Below, in pieces: positions 1 to 8,050 of a stretch of 37,300 bases of DNA; within the stretch, counting starts at the first letter, position 1; each line of letters starts with the position of its first letter. Origin of the DNA: Thermoleophilia bacterium (GTDB lineage Bacteria > Actinomycetota > Thermoleophilia > Gaiellales > JAICJC01). The translations under genes and the position numbers were made by a program. The stretch is taken from positions 1 to 37,300 of the forward strand of contig JAICYJ010000026.1 of the NCBI GenBank assembly GCA_025934255.1, read 5' to 3'. The notes beneath the pieces were generated by a model. That model searched no databases. It was given only the letters and a program-made list of their open reading frames with translations, and was not told the origin of the DNA.

Positions 1-565
1 CATTGCGGTGCGACGCGACCCCGCCGCCCGGCTGCCACACGACCACCGTAGCGTTCAAGTCGGCGCTCGCGACCGCCCAATGCGACCCGGCCCCCGCCGG
101 ATCTGCGAGGGAACCCACCTCCACCGGCCCGCTCGGCCGCGCCCGGGTGGCAAGACCGACGGCAGCGAGCACATCGTCAGGCACGACGCGCTCGACCAGC
201 GGAAAGATCTCTCGCTCCTCACACCTGATATGCGCCTCGAGCAGCCGAGCGACGCTCGCGACGGCGCCGGTACCCACCCGCTCGGGGCACCGCCCAAAGC
301 GAACAGCCGCCGCTCGGAGACGCCCATGCTCCACCAACGCACGATCAATCAACTCTGACGGCTGATCCAGGAATGCGGCGAGCAACGGGAAGATGATCTC
401 CTCCTCCTCACGGAAGTGAATCGCCCCCTCCCCATCCACAAACCGCACGAAATCGTCCGCGGCTCCAAGGCACTCCGTGCCCGATTCGGCCCGCGCCATT
501 CGACGAGCCACGACCAGACCACGATGATGGTCATGGGACAACGGGACGAGCGCCGAATGCCGCAT
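1..565 (-). CDS. Hemerythrin HHE protein with cupin-like C-terminus (3' end cut off)
   Basis: The open frame runs from an ATG at 565 through the left edge (188 residues visible). It begins MRHSALVPLSHDHHRGLVV and shows the hemerythrin iron ligands in order: HDHH near residue 11, HFREEEE near 50, EHGRLR near 80 and HIRCEEREIFP near 110. This is the pattern of a four-helix bundle binding a di-iron centre, known in the family for O2, NO or iron sensing and storage. After about residue 150 the chain changes to a beta-rich segment (HWAVASADLNATVVVW, then a GGGVASH turn), which looks like the start of a cupin barrel that continues outside the window. The ATG was chosen because it directly precedes the first HHE helix; no clear ribosome binding site is seen. 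It shares the less extreme codon use of the genes up to 5.5 kb. The hemerythrin call is firm; the cupin part is an inference from one strand pattern. Confidence 0.85.
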   Translation of the reverse strand, partial: MRHSALVPLSHDHHRGLVVARRMARAESGTECLGAADDFVRFVDGEGAIHFREEEEIIFPLLAAFLDQPSELIDRALVEHGRLRAAAVRFGRCPERVGTGAVASVARLLEAHIRCEEREIFPLVERVVPDDVLAAVGLATRARPSGPVEVGSLADPAGAGSHWAVASADLNATVVVWQPGGGVASHRN

Positions 566-689
566 ACCCGGATAGTTGCACGGCCCTCGTCCTCCCGTCG
601 TTGGATGGCGCGCCGAGGTGTGGCCATCGACGAGCAGGGCCGAGACCCGCCCGACTACACCCGGCCGCGACACCCACGTGCGCGAGTGA

Positions 690-887
690 CCTCTTGGGCT
701 GACTCCAGGGCGTCACTCGACCAGGCCGCTCCCCTGCGACCCGTCGCGTCCAACCAGGTGGACGCGGCGGCTACCGACGCGATACCCGCGAAGCGCCCAA
801 AGCCTCCCACTTTCCCGCATAGCCAAGCGGTCTTTCCGGGGCATGAGCTAGTAGGCGGATTCGAACCGCTGACCTCCTGGGTGCGAT
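690..887. repeat. Left copy of diverged tRNA-flanking direct repeat
   Basis: This segment can be aligned with about 5481-5685. Shared words in the same order include CTCTTGGG, GGCGTCA, CGCGTCCA, a TTTCCCGCAT / TTTCCGCAT pair, CCAAGCGG and GGCATG, followed by the 31-bp tRNA core. The similarity outside the tRNA core is patchy and judged by eye. Confidence 0.55.
844..887 (-). pseudogene. Truncated tRNA 3' half (attachment-site-like)
   Basis: Read on the minus strand this contains the 3' side of an anticodon arm (CGCACCCAGG), the variable loop AGGTC, a complete T arm (GCGG-TTCGAAT-CCGC) and an acceptor 3' strand ending CTAGCTCA. The D arm and 5' half are missing. Positions 857-887 match 5655-5685 in the intact tRNA-Ala at 30 of 31 bases. 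The single mismatch (868, in the T stem) is compensated at 856, so the T stem still pairs. The fragment may therefore derive from a related tRNA, not a recent copy. Confidence 0.75.
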
Positions 888-1334
888 GGAAGTCCGGGCA
901 CCAGATCGCATCTGGCCCCAACCCATGCGAAGCCGCTTGGTTGCGGGGGTTACGGTGCTCGCGGGTATCTCGATTGAGTCGCGGTGCGGGTTGGTTTCGA
1001 GCCGTTTGGACGCGGATCGGACGCGACCCTGAGGCGACGCCCCGCACTGCCAGCGTTGGTTATCCGGATAGCTGACGGTCGATGACGGGCCGCAAGCTCG
1101 ATCGCCTGCCGCCACGTGCCAACAGTGCCATTCGACCGGTCAGCCGCGGAGGTTCCTACGCCCGATTTCCGTCTGGCTCGACGCGACGGTCGTTCATCGG
1201 CATGATCGCTCGTCATAGCCGACCCTGACGTGCGTCGGGAAAGCCCGCTCGCAAACAGACGGCGGAGCACACCGCGTTGTACGATGGTTGGTCAGCCCGA
1301 GTGCGCGCAACCCAAGGCCACTGCAGGGGTATCC

Positions 1335-2969
1335 ATGGTCGACGACGAACTCAAACGAGGTCGTGAGTCCGCCGCAAGACGGGCGTGGGGCGACGCGTAC
1401 ACGTCACTTTCCGATGCGGATCGTACGTCTTTGCTTCGACCGGGCGACCTCGAGCTCCTTGGTGTGTCGGCCTACATGCTCGGCCGCGACGAGGATCACG
1501 CCGCCGCGCTCGAGCGCGCCCATCGCGGCCATCTCGAGGCAGGCGAGATGCTCCGCGCCGTGCGTTGCGCGTTCTGGGTCGGTATCAACCTGGCCCTGCG
1601 AGGGGAGATGGCGCCGGCGGTTGGATGGTTCGGCCGCGCCCAGCGACTGATGGAACATGAGGAGCAGGAGTCCGTCGAGGAGGGCTATCTGCTGGTGCCG
1701 CTGATGGTACGCCAGCTTGCAACTGAGGATACGGCGGCTGCGTGTGACACCGCGGCGAAAGCTGCGGAGATCGGCGAGCGCTTCGGCGACGCGGACCTCC
1801 TCGCTCTCGCCGTCTATCACCAAGGACACGCTCTCATCAGGTTGGATCGCGCCGAGGAGGGTCTCGGGCTGATGAGCGAGGCCATGGTCGCCGTCGTTGC
1901 CGGAGAGCTCTCGCCGATCGTGACCGGGTTGATCTACTGCAGCGTGCTCGACGGCTGCCAGGAGGCCCACGCGCTTCGGCACGCCCGCGAATGGACGGCG
2001 GCGCTGACACGATGGTGCAAGGAGCAGCCCGATATGGTGGCCTTCACGGGAAAATGCCTTATCCATCGCGCCGAGATCATGCAGCTCGACGGCGCCTGGA
2101 ACGACGCGCTGGTGGAGGCGCGGCGGGCTCACAAGCGGTTGGCACCGGGCAACAACCAATCGGCGGACGCCGAAGCGTTCTACCTCCAGGGAGAAGTTCT
2201 TCGACTGCAGGGAGAGTTCGTGGCGGCCGAGGAGGCGTACCGCACCGCTAGCCAGTGGGGTTGGGATCCCCAGCCGGGTATGGCGCTTCTGCGGCTCGCC
2301 CAAGGCGACCGAGACAGTTCCGCAGCAATGATCCGCCGGGTCGTCGGTGAGACAACCTCACGCCCGAGGCGCACGGCCCTGCTCCCGGCGCACGTCGACA
2401 TCATGCTTGCAGAGGGCGATGCGGCTGAGGCCCGACGCGCCTGTCGAGAGCTCGCGGAGATCTCCACGGACCGCGAGAACCCCGTCCTGGTGGCGATCGC
2501 CGCACAGGCCCGAGGTGCGGTCGAGCTCGCCGATGCCAATGCACAAGCCGCACTGATGACGCTGCGCAACGCCGAGCAGATCTGGCACGAGCTCGCGGTT
2601 CCGTACCAGGAGGCACGAGTGCGCGTGCTCGTGGGACAGGCCTGCCGGGCGCTCGGAGATGCGGACACGGCAACACTCGAGTTCGATGTGGCCCGAGCCA
2701 TCTTCGAGGAGTTGGGCGCGAAACCCGATGTCGCACGCGTCGCCTCACTGACTGGGCACGAGAAGTCCCCGGGAGCCCACGGTCTCACTGCACGTGAGCT
2801 GCAAGTCCTCCGCATGGTCGCCACCGGGAAGAGCAACCGTGAGATCTCAGCGGCACTGGTCATCAGCGAGCACACGGTCGCGCGACACATCCAGAACATC
2901 TTTGCCAAGCTCAGAGTCTCGTCACGGACGGCTGCTGGGGCATTCGCGTTCGAGCACGACCTCGTTTAG
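1335..2969 (+). CDS. LuxR-type regulator with TPR-like repeats
   Basis: A protein of 544 aa. Residues 1 to about 460 form alpha-helical, tetratricopeptide/MalT-like repeats rich in alanine and leucine. The C-terminal 60 residues are a LuxR/GerE helix-turn-helix (LTARELQVLRMVATGKSNRE, then SEHTVARHIQNIFAKL), which binds DNA. There is no N-terminal P-loop ATPase, so it is a shortened relative of the LAL/MalT class; the repeats probably sense a ligand or partner protein. The ATG at 1335 was chosen because GGGG lies just upstream and upstream residues in the frame look non-coding. The gene lies 130 bases upstream of the hydrolase-methyltransferase-hydrolase set on the same strand and is the obvious candidate to control it. 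Family certain; ligand and targets unknown. Confidence 0.88.
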   Translation: MVDDELKRGRESAARRAWGDAYTSLSDADRTSLLRPGDLELLGVSAYMLGRDEDHAAALERAHRGHLEAGEMLRAVRCAFWVGINLALRGEMAPAVGWFGRAQRLMEHEEQESVEEGYLLVPLMVRQLATEDTAAACDTAAKAAEIGERFGDADLLALAVYHQGHALIRLDRAEEGLGLMSEAMVAVVAGELSPIVTGLIYCSVLDGCQEAHALRHAREWTAALTRWCKEQPDMVAFTGKCLIHRAEIMQLDGAWNDALVEARRAHKRLAPGNNQSADAEAFYLQGEVLRLQGEFVAAEEAYRTASQWGWDPQPGMALLRLAQGDRDSSAAMIRRVVGETTSRPRRTALLPAHVDIMLAEGDAAEARRACRELAEISTDRENPVLVAIAAQARGAVELADANAQAALMTLRNAEQIWHELAVPYQEARVRVLVGQACRALGDADTATLEFDVARAIFEELGAKPDVARVASLTGHEKSPGAHGLTARELQVLRMVATGKSNREISAALVISEHTVARHIQNIFAKLRVSSRTAAGAFAFEHDLV

Positions 2970-3006
2970 CGCATCCGCTGGTCAGAAGTAACCACGCCGC
3001 CTGCCA

Positions 3007-3019
3007 CACCAGGTTGGTG
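3007..3019. promoter_or_regulatory. Inverted repeat upstream of hydrolase set
   Basis: CACCA-GGT-TGGTG is a perfect 5-bp inverted repeat in the 130-base gap between the LuxR-type gene and the hydrolase. It could be an operator or a short hairpin. It is too short to be strong evidence alone. Confidence 0.25.
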
Positions 3020-3099
3020 AGAACGGACGATGCGCCCAATGGTGTCGCTTCGTACGGTCGCTGATGTTCATTGCGATCACCGAGACGAGGAGGCGCGAC

Positions 3100-4032
3100 A
3101 TGGCGACGAGGACCACACCGGTGGACACACGCCGCGGTATGGAGAAGGGAGCCGATCGCTCCGCTGGCGACCGCGCGCGCGAGCAGCTGCTGACGGGGAT
3201 TCCCGTTGTCGAGCGACGGCTGCCGCTCGCGGGCGTCTCCACCGCTGTGCTGGAGGCCGGCACCGGCTCGCCGGTGATTCTGCTGCACGGTCCCGGGGAG
3301 TTCGCGGCGAAGTGGATGCGAGTGATCCCCGACCTTGCACCGCGGCACCGCGTGATCGTGCCCGACCTGCCCGGCCACGGCACATCGAAAGTGACCGGCG
3401 GGGCGTTGACCTCGGATCGGGTGCTGGCGTGGCTCGAAGCGCTGATCGAACGCACCTGCGTTTCACCGCCTGCGCTTGTGGGACATCTCCTCGGCGGCGC
3501 CATCGCGGCCAGATTTGCCGTTCGGCACACAGACCTCAGCCGTCTGGTGCTCGTGAACTCGATGGGATTGGGGCGGTTCCGGCCGGCGCCGCAGTTCGCG
3601 CTTGCCTTGATCACCTTTCTCGCGCGACCGACGGAGCGCAGCTCGGACCGGCTCTGGCAACGATGCACGGTCGATCTGGACCGGGTGCGCGAGCAGATGG
3701 GCGAAGGTTGGGACGCGTTCGAGGCGTACTACCTCGACCGCGCTCGCACCCCGGGCACGGGGGCCGTCCTTCGCACGCTGATGGGCCAGGTCGGAGTCCC
3801 GACGATACCCGCGTCAGCGCTCGAGCAGATCAGGGTCCCGACGACCTTGATCTGGGGTCGACACGACGTCGGGATGCGACTGCGCATCGCCGAGGACGCC
3901 CACGCCCGATACGGATGGCCGTTGAAAGTCATCGACGACGCAGCCAATGACCCCATCCTCGAGCAGCCCGAAGCATTCGTGGAGGCATTGCAGCACGCGC
4001 TCGACGGGCAGGTCACTGAGACGCGCCGATGA
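3100..4032 (+). CDS. Alpha/beta-hydrolase-fold protein without catalytic Ser and His
   Basis: A protein of 310 aa with the standard alpha/beta-hydrolase layout: strand plus oxyanion turn VILLHGPGEFAAKW, PDLPGHGTS, a nucleophile-elbow position, and a C-terminal WGRHD. The elbow reads GHLLGG, where active members have GHSxGG, so the nucleophilic serine is a leucine. The segment that normally carries the catalytic histidine (usually GHxPxxEQP) reads AANDPILEQPEAF, so the histidine is asparagine. Only the acidic residue in WGRHD remains. The reading frame is intact, which suggests a retained non-hydrolytic role such as binding or a partner function. I recall related actinobacterial proteins with the same GHxLGG elbow, so the loss may be a family trait. 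The ATG at 3100 follows a strong GAGGAGG. The stop overlaps the next start (ATGA). Confidence 0.85.
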   Translation: MATRTTPVDTRRGMEKGADRSAGDRAREQLLTGIPVVERRLPLAGVSTAVLEAGTGSPVILLHGPGEFAAKWMRVIPDLAPRHRVIVPDLPGHGTSKVTGGALTSDRVLAWLEALIERTCVSPPALVGHLLGGAIAARFAVRHTDLSRLVLVNSMGLGRFRPAPQFALALITFLARPTERSSDRLWQRCTVDLDRVREQMGEGWDAFEAYYLDRARTPGTGAVLRTLMGQVGVPTIPASALEQIRVPTTLIWGRHDVGMRLRIAEDAHARYGWPLKVIDDAANDPILEQPEAFVEALQHALDGQVTETRR

Positions 4033-4640
4033 ACTACAAGCTTGCCTATCAGCTCGGCTTCCACCCCTGGGAGGACGCCGAACACCATGCGCCGTTCGTC
4101 GAGAAGATCGGTGACCTGTTCGATCGCGAGGAGGCCGGACGCGAGGCGCCATGCGGGCGAGCACTCGATGTCGGCACGGGAAGCGGGATCTGGGCGATCC
4201 AGCTGGCACAGCGCGGCTGGCAGGTCACCGGGATCGACCTCGTCGAGAAGGCCCTGCGACGCGCCCGCGACCGAGTGTCGGAAGCCGGTGTCGACGTCCG
4301 GCTGGTGAGCGGAGACGTGACGGCGCTGCGCGCCGCGAGCGTCGGCACGGGCTTCCGACTGGTGCTCGACACAGGGACGTTCCACGGGCTCACGGCCGAA
4401 CAGCGTACGGCGATGGGCCAAGAGGTCAGCGCCGTCGCAGCACCGAACGCAACCATCCTCATGATCGCATGGTCCAAGCGTCATCGACCACTCATACGAG
4501 GGGTGGGCCAGAGCGATATCGAGGCCGCCTTCCCCGGCTGGACGGTGACCGAGGCCGGAGCCTCTGGCTTCCAGGCACCCAAGCCTCTCGACCTGCTCTT
4601 GAGACCCGACGAGCACTGGTACCGACTGCATCGGCAATGA
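4029..4640 (+). CDS. Class I SAM-dependent methyltransferase
   Basis: A protein of 203 aa. Motif I ALDVGTGSGIWAIQLA (residues about 45-60) and the acidic end of strand 2 (VTGIDLVEKAL) are those of class I methyltransferases with a Rossmann fold binding S-adenosylmethionine. The post-I motif VSGDVTAL and the strand-4 DTGTFHGL follow at normal spacing. It is short for the class and has no extra substrate domain, so it probably acts on a small molecule. It overlaps the genes on both sides by ATGA, so the three are probably translationally coupled and co-transcribed downstream of the LuxR-type regulator. The methyl acceptor cannot be told from sequence. Confidence 0.88.
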   Translation: MNYKLAYQLGFHPWEDAEHHAPFVEKIGDLFDREEAGREAPCGRALDVGTGSGIWAIQLAQRGWQVTGIDLVEKALRRARDRVSEAGVDVRLVSGDVTALRAASVGTGFRLVLDTGTFHGLTAEQRTAMGQEVSAVAAPNATILMIAWSKRHRPLIRGVGQSDIEAAFPGWTVTEAGASGFQAPKPLDLLLRPDEHWYRLHRQ

Positions 4641-5459
4641 GTCGGCGGGCTGCGGACAATGTTGAAGTCGGCGCGCTCCGGATCGGCTATCAGCGGACGG
4701 GCGGCGGGCCACCGCTCGTGCTCCTGGACGGCCTGCTCACGGACAGTCGGCAGTGGCGGCGGCAGATCGACGGCCTGTGTGACCAGTTCTCGGTGGTGGC
4801 GTGGGTCGCACCGGGCTGCGGAGCATCAACCGATCCATCCGAGCAGTACCGCATGGCCGACTACGCCGACTGCCTCGCCGCATTCATCGAGGCACTCGAA
4901 CTCGACCGACCCCACGTCCTCAGTCTGTCGCTCGGAGGCGCGCTCGCGCTGGAGCTCTACCGGCGAGACCCGCGGATCCCGAGAACCCTGGTGCTCGCAT
5001 CAGCCTACCGGGCTGAGCCGGGTCGCTTACCGCTCAGGACACCGAACAGCGCGCCTGCAGCAGGCACTGCGCGAGGCCGAGCAGCCCCCCGAACGGTTCG
5101 TGCCCACATGGATTCCCGCACTGCTCACTCCATCTGCACCGAGCGACCTGATCCACGAGATCACGGCCATCATGTCCGAGTTCCACCCAGTCGGCCTCCG
5201 ATGTATGGCGCACTCACTGGCCGAGTCGGATCTCCGCGACGTAGTGCCGCACATCGACGTGCCGACGCTGCTCCTGCACGGCGACACAGACGTGCGTAGC
5301 CCGCTCTCGGTGGCGCAGGATCTCCACGCGCGCGGATCACCAACTCACAACTCGTCGGTCATCCCCGGGGTTGGCCACCTCGGCAACGTCCAGGCGCCGG
5401 GTCGCTTCAACGCTGCGGCTCGCGCCTTCCTTCGATCAGCTCGAGCGCAGCCGCCGTAG
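4637..5459 (+). pseudogene. Alpha/beta hydrolase broken by two indels and a stop
   Basis: From the ATG at 4637 the frame encodes a hydrolase N-terminal half (PLVLLDGLLTDSRQW; VAWVAPGCGAST; elbow SLSLGG with the nucleophilic Ser present) up to about 5008. A third frame then briefly carries the continuation, read as AGSLTAQDTEQR, with TGA at 5014-5016 where tryptophan would be expected. From about 5050 another frame carries the C-terminal half (QQALREAEQ; VPTLLLHGDTDVRSPLSV; GVGHLGNVQAP with the catalytic His) to a stop at 5457-5459. The simplest account is one base lost near 5010 and a two-base GC expansion near 5048, plus TGG to TGA. The catalytic Ser, Asp and His all survive, so inactivation looks recent. 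A sequencing or assembly error could explain one change but hardly all three. Confidence 0.8.
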
Positions 5460-5480
5460 ACGTATGCGCTGGCGCCTTGG

Positions 5481-5685
5481 ATCTCTTGGGAGGATCCCAA
5501 GGCGTCAACGGGCAGCGCCGCGGCCCATCCCAAACTGCGATCGTCTCGCGTCCACATGTATGAACGCGGGACGTGCCTACCTCGACGCGCGGCACGGGAC
5601 ATGCGGCCACGCTTTCCGCATAACCAAGCGGCTTCCCGAGGCATGGAGCTAAGGGGATTCGAACCCCTGACCTCCTGGGTGCGAT
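5481..5685. repeat. Right copy of diverged tRNA-flanking direct repeat
   Basis: This is the counterpart of the copy at about 690-887. The 5655-5685 part lies within the tRNA-Ala gene and is nearly identical to 857-887; the part left of the tRNA is only patchily similar. Confidence 0.55.
5485..5501. terminator. Hairpin after the hydrolase set
   Basis: CTTGGGA-GGA-TCCCAAG is a perfect 7-bp stem with a 3-base loop, 26 bases past the end of the broken hydrolase. No T run follows, so it may act as a rho-assisted stop or simply be part of the tRNA-flanking repeat. Confidence 0.45.
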
Positions 5686-5716
5686 CCAGGCGCTCTCCCA
5701 ACTGAGCTATAGCCCC
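5644..5716 (-). tRNA. tRNA-Ala (anticodon CGC)
   Basis: Read on the minus strand this is a 73-base cloverleaf. The acceptor stem is GGGGCTA/TAGCTCC with discriminator A, the D arm is GCTC-AGTTGGGA-GAGC, and the anticodon arm is CCTGG-ATCGCAC-CCAGG with CGC at 34-36. The variable loop is AGGTC and the T arm is AGGGG-TTCGAAT-CCCCT. CCA is not encoded. The anticodon reads GCG (alanine). Its 3' end points left, to the side carrying the island-like genes. Confidence 0.95.
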
Positions 5717-5739
5717 GCGAACGCTCAGTATATCGAGCG

Positions 5740-8049
5740 TCAGGCCAGGTCTGGGCCGGGCAGGACGGGCGCTTCGGCCGCCCCAAGCTGCGTCCGCAGC
5801 ACCCGGATGTCGGGCACTGCCGACAGCAGGCGCCGCACCCGCGACAGCACGAACGCGGCCGGGATCCACTCCTCCGTGCTGCTCGTCCGGTAGGCCAGCC
5901 GCAGCACGCCGTCGCCGTCGATCACGAACACGCCGGCGTCCGCGGCCCGGCGCCCGCAGGGCACGCCCAGCGCCGCGAAGCAGGTGCCGCCCGGGTCGCG
6001 CAGCCAGTCGGCGACGCGCACTGCCTTTGCCTGCTCGCCCAGCCGTGACCGGCTCTTCGACACCACCACCAGACGCGTACCGGCCGGCAGTCCTTCGGCC
6101 AGCTCGCGCAGCATCGCGACCCGCTCCTCGTCTCCGCCTGCTCGCCCGGCCAGCACCAGCACGGCCGCTCCGTTCGCGGTCAGCTCGCCCGGCGCCACCT
6201 TCGCGCCGTCGCAATCACGCAGCTCGAACGCGGCCACGGCGGCGTCCAGCTCGCCGCCGGCGGGCACCTCCGCCGCGGCCACCTGCAGCATTTCGCCGGC
6301 GCCGCCACCCCGCCCGACCAGGCAGACCCCGGCCAACAGCCCGCTGGTCACGCAGCCCAGCGCCACGATCCGTAGGCTGGTGCCGCTTGTGAACCGGTCC
6401 GCCACCAACGGCGCCACCGCGAGGCCGATGATCATGCCGACGGTCTGCACCGAGTTGACCACGGCGAACACGCCGCTGCGCACGCTGCGCTGCGTGTTCA
6501 GCTGGATCAGGCTGTCTCGCACCACCTCCGTGATGCCGTCCGCCGCGCCGAACAGGAACAGCGCCAGGTAGGCGATCGGCACCGTCGTCGCGTAGGACAA
6601 CACGAACGCGGCTGCGCCGGATGCCATGAACGCCAGACCCACCGAGCGCCGCGCCACGCTCTGGCTTCGCATGTAGCCGGTCAGGATCTCGCTGCAGACG
6701 TAGCCCGCGCTGATCACCGCCAGGATGTAGCCATAGGCATGGCGATTGCCGAGCTGCTGGTCGAAGGCACGTGACACGTCGGAGTTCATGATCCCGATCG
6801 CGAGCGTCACCAGCGTGAAGGACGCCGCCAGCCCGAACACCACCCGGTTCAGTAGGATCGCGCGCATCAACTCGCGGCGCGACACCCGCGAGCCGGGCGC
6901 AGCCCGCGGCTGCGACTCCGGTCCTCCCCGCCTGGCAAACCGCCGGTACAGAATCGCGGCCACGCAGAAGGTGGCCAGGTCGACCGCCAGCGCCACCTGG
7001 ATGCTGAACTCCGCCACCGCGAACCCGCCGACGAGCGCGCCCACCACCGACGTCAGGCTGCGCGCCATCTGGTGGATCGCGTTGCCGGCCTGCAGCTGCT
7101 CGGCGGGCAGCACGTCGGGTATCAGACCCTGCGCGGTGGGGCTGGTCGCAGACGACAACATCGCCGAAACCGCCCCCAGCAGCACCACGGGCCAGATCTG
7201 GCCGGCGGCGGCAAACGGGATCATCGCCAGCGTGCAGCCGCCCCGCATCGTCTCCACGACCGACAACGCCTTGAAGCCGGGGATGCGATCGAGCATCGGC
7301 GCCGAGATGATGCCTCCCAGCGCGTAGCCGACCATCCGCGTCGCCAGGAACGCGCTGACGAGACCAACGGAGCGAGTGCTCTCGTAGATCCAGGTCACGC
7401 ATGCTGCCTGGGTCAGCCAGTCGCCCACGCTCGACACCAGCCGCCCGGCGACCACCCGCCGGAACGCGACCGAGCGCAGCGGCTTCAGCACCTGCATCGT
7501 ACTGGTGCCCGTGGCGGGTGTGCACGCCCGGTACACGAACGCGACCATGCCGATCACCATCATCACGTCGCCGATCGACAGCACGCTCGCCAGCGGCACC
7601 TGGGTCGGCACCGCGAAGATGTCGCTCAGCCAGCGCAGGTGCGTGTCCGCGTTGGCGAGCACGTTGTTGTCGGAGATGCCCTCGCTGTTGAACACCGACA
7701 GCGACTTGCCGGCGGCCCGCCACGCGTCGCCCGAGACCGGCATGCGCCCGCCGTTGCTGAAGATCACGGCCACGTTCGAGAGCAGCCCGAAGCCAACCAA
7801 CCAGAACGCCGGCACGCGCACGTTCACCAGCAGGAAGCAGATCAGCAGCAGGTAGCTGATCACGTGCAGCGGCGCGTCCCACGCGGCCGGGACGTGCGCG
7901 TTCAGCGACGTGTAGATTGCGATCTGGATCGCCAGCGCGGCGAACACCAGCAGCGACCCCCGGAAGCGCACGTCCGCGAGCCGTGCCGGGTTCGCGCCCA
8001 GCGCCCACGCCACCGCCAGGCCCAGCACGAACGCGAGGCCGACGACCAC
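5740..8049 (-). CDS. Fusion: DUF5317-like membrane domain, MFS transporter, thioredoxin-fold tail
   Basis: A protein of 769 aa in three parts. Residues 1 to about 175 are a five-helix-like membrane domain with the FSNGGRMPV and LSIGDVMMVIG motifs that I associate with DUF5317. Residues about 185-590 form a major facilitator carrier of about 12 helices, with an entry helix RRVVAGRLVSSVGDWLTQAA like drug-efflux and enterobactin-exporter-type members. Residues about 610-740 resemble the AhpC/TlpA thioredoxin fold (AAVLVLAGRA; TRLVVVSKSRSRL; GVFVIDGDGVLRLAYR). The tail lacks a CxxC or an obvious peroxidatic cysteine at the usual place, although two cysteines occur in the GTCFAALGVPCG segment. It starts one base after the HD-GYP gene ends, so the two are almost certainly co-translated. 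Substrate unknown; the fused tail may sense or regulate. Confidence 0.8.
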   Translation of the reverse strand: MVVGLAFVLGLAVAWALGANPARLADVRFRGSLLVFAALAIQIAIYTSLNAHVPAAWDAPLHVISYLLLICFLLVNVRVPAFWLVGFGLLSNVAVIFSNGGRMPVSGDAWRAAGKSLSVFNSEGISDNNVLANADTHLRWLSDIFAVPTQVPLASVLSIGDVMMVIGMVAFVYRACTPATGTSTMQVLKPLRSVAFRRVVAGRLVSSVGDWLTQAACVTWIYESTRSVGLVSAFLATRMVGYALGGIISAPMLDRIPGFKALSVVETMRGGCTLAMIPFAAAGQIWPVVLLGAVSAMLSSATSPTAQGLIPDVLPAEQLQAGNAIHQMARSLTSVVGALVGGFAVAEFSIQVALAVDLATFCVAAILYRRFARRGGPESQPRAAPGSRVSRRELMRAILLNRVVFGLAASFTLVTLAIGIMNSDVSRAFDQQLGNRHAYGYILAVISAGYVCSEILTGYMRSQSVARRSVGLAFMASGAAAFVLSYATTVPIAYLALFLFGAADGITEVVRDSLIQLNTQRSVRSGVFAVVNSVQTVGMIIGLAVAPLVADRFTSGTSLRIVALGCVTSGLLAGVCLVGRGGGAGEMLQVAAAEVPAGGELDAAVAAFELRDCDGAKVAPGELTANGAAVLVLAGRAGGDEERVAMLRELAEGLPAGTRLVVVSKSRSRLGEQAKAVRVADWLRDPGGTCFAALGVPCGRRAADAGVFVIDGDGVLRLAYRTSSTEEWIPAAFVLSRVRRLLSAVPDIRVLRTQLGAAEAPVLPGPDLA

Positions 8050-8050
8050 G

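Larger units (their letters stand above)
566..1334. other. Gene-free stretch with tRNA-related repeat
   Basis: No convincing coding frame is seen on either strand; the open frames here have arginine- and proline-rich translations typical of shadow reading. The stretch holds the left copy of a tRNA-associated repeat (about 690-890) and about 450 bases that look like decayed sequence up to the LuxR-type gene. No integrase or transposase remnant was recognised. Confidence 0.6.

Noticed and set aside
929..942. 14-bp inverted copy of 5622-5635 (AACCAAGCGGCTTC)
   Set aside because: It lies near both tRNA repeats, but a single 14-bp match between the strands is expected by chance in a 37-kb GC-rich window.
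416..1075. Open frame of 219 codons on the plus strand
   Set aside because: It covers the start of the hemerythrin gene and the tRNA fragment and has no domain-like pattern.
5345..6214. Minus-strand frame containing an SNPLSS-type stretch
   Set aside because: That peptide is the well-known translation of a tRNA gene (here tRNA-Ala); the frame is spurious.
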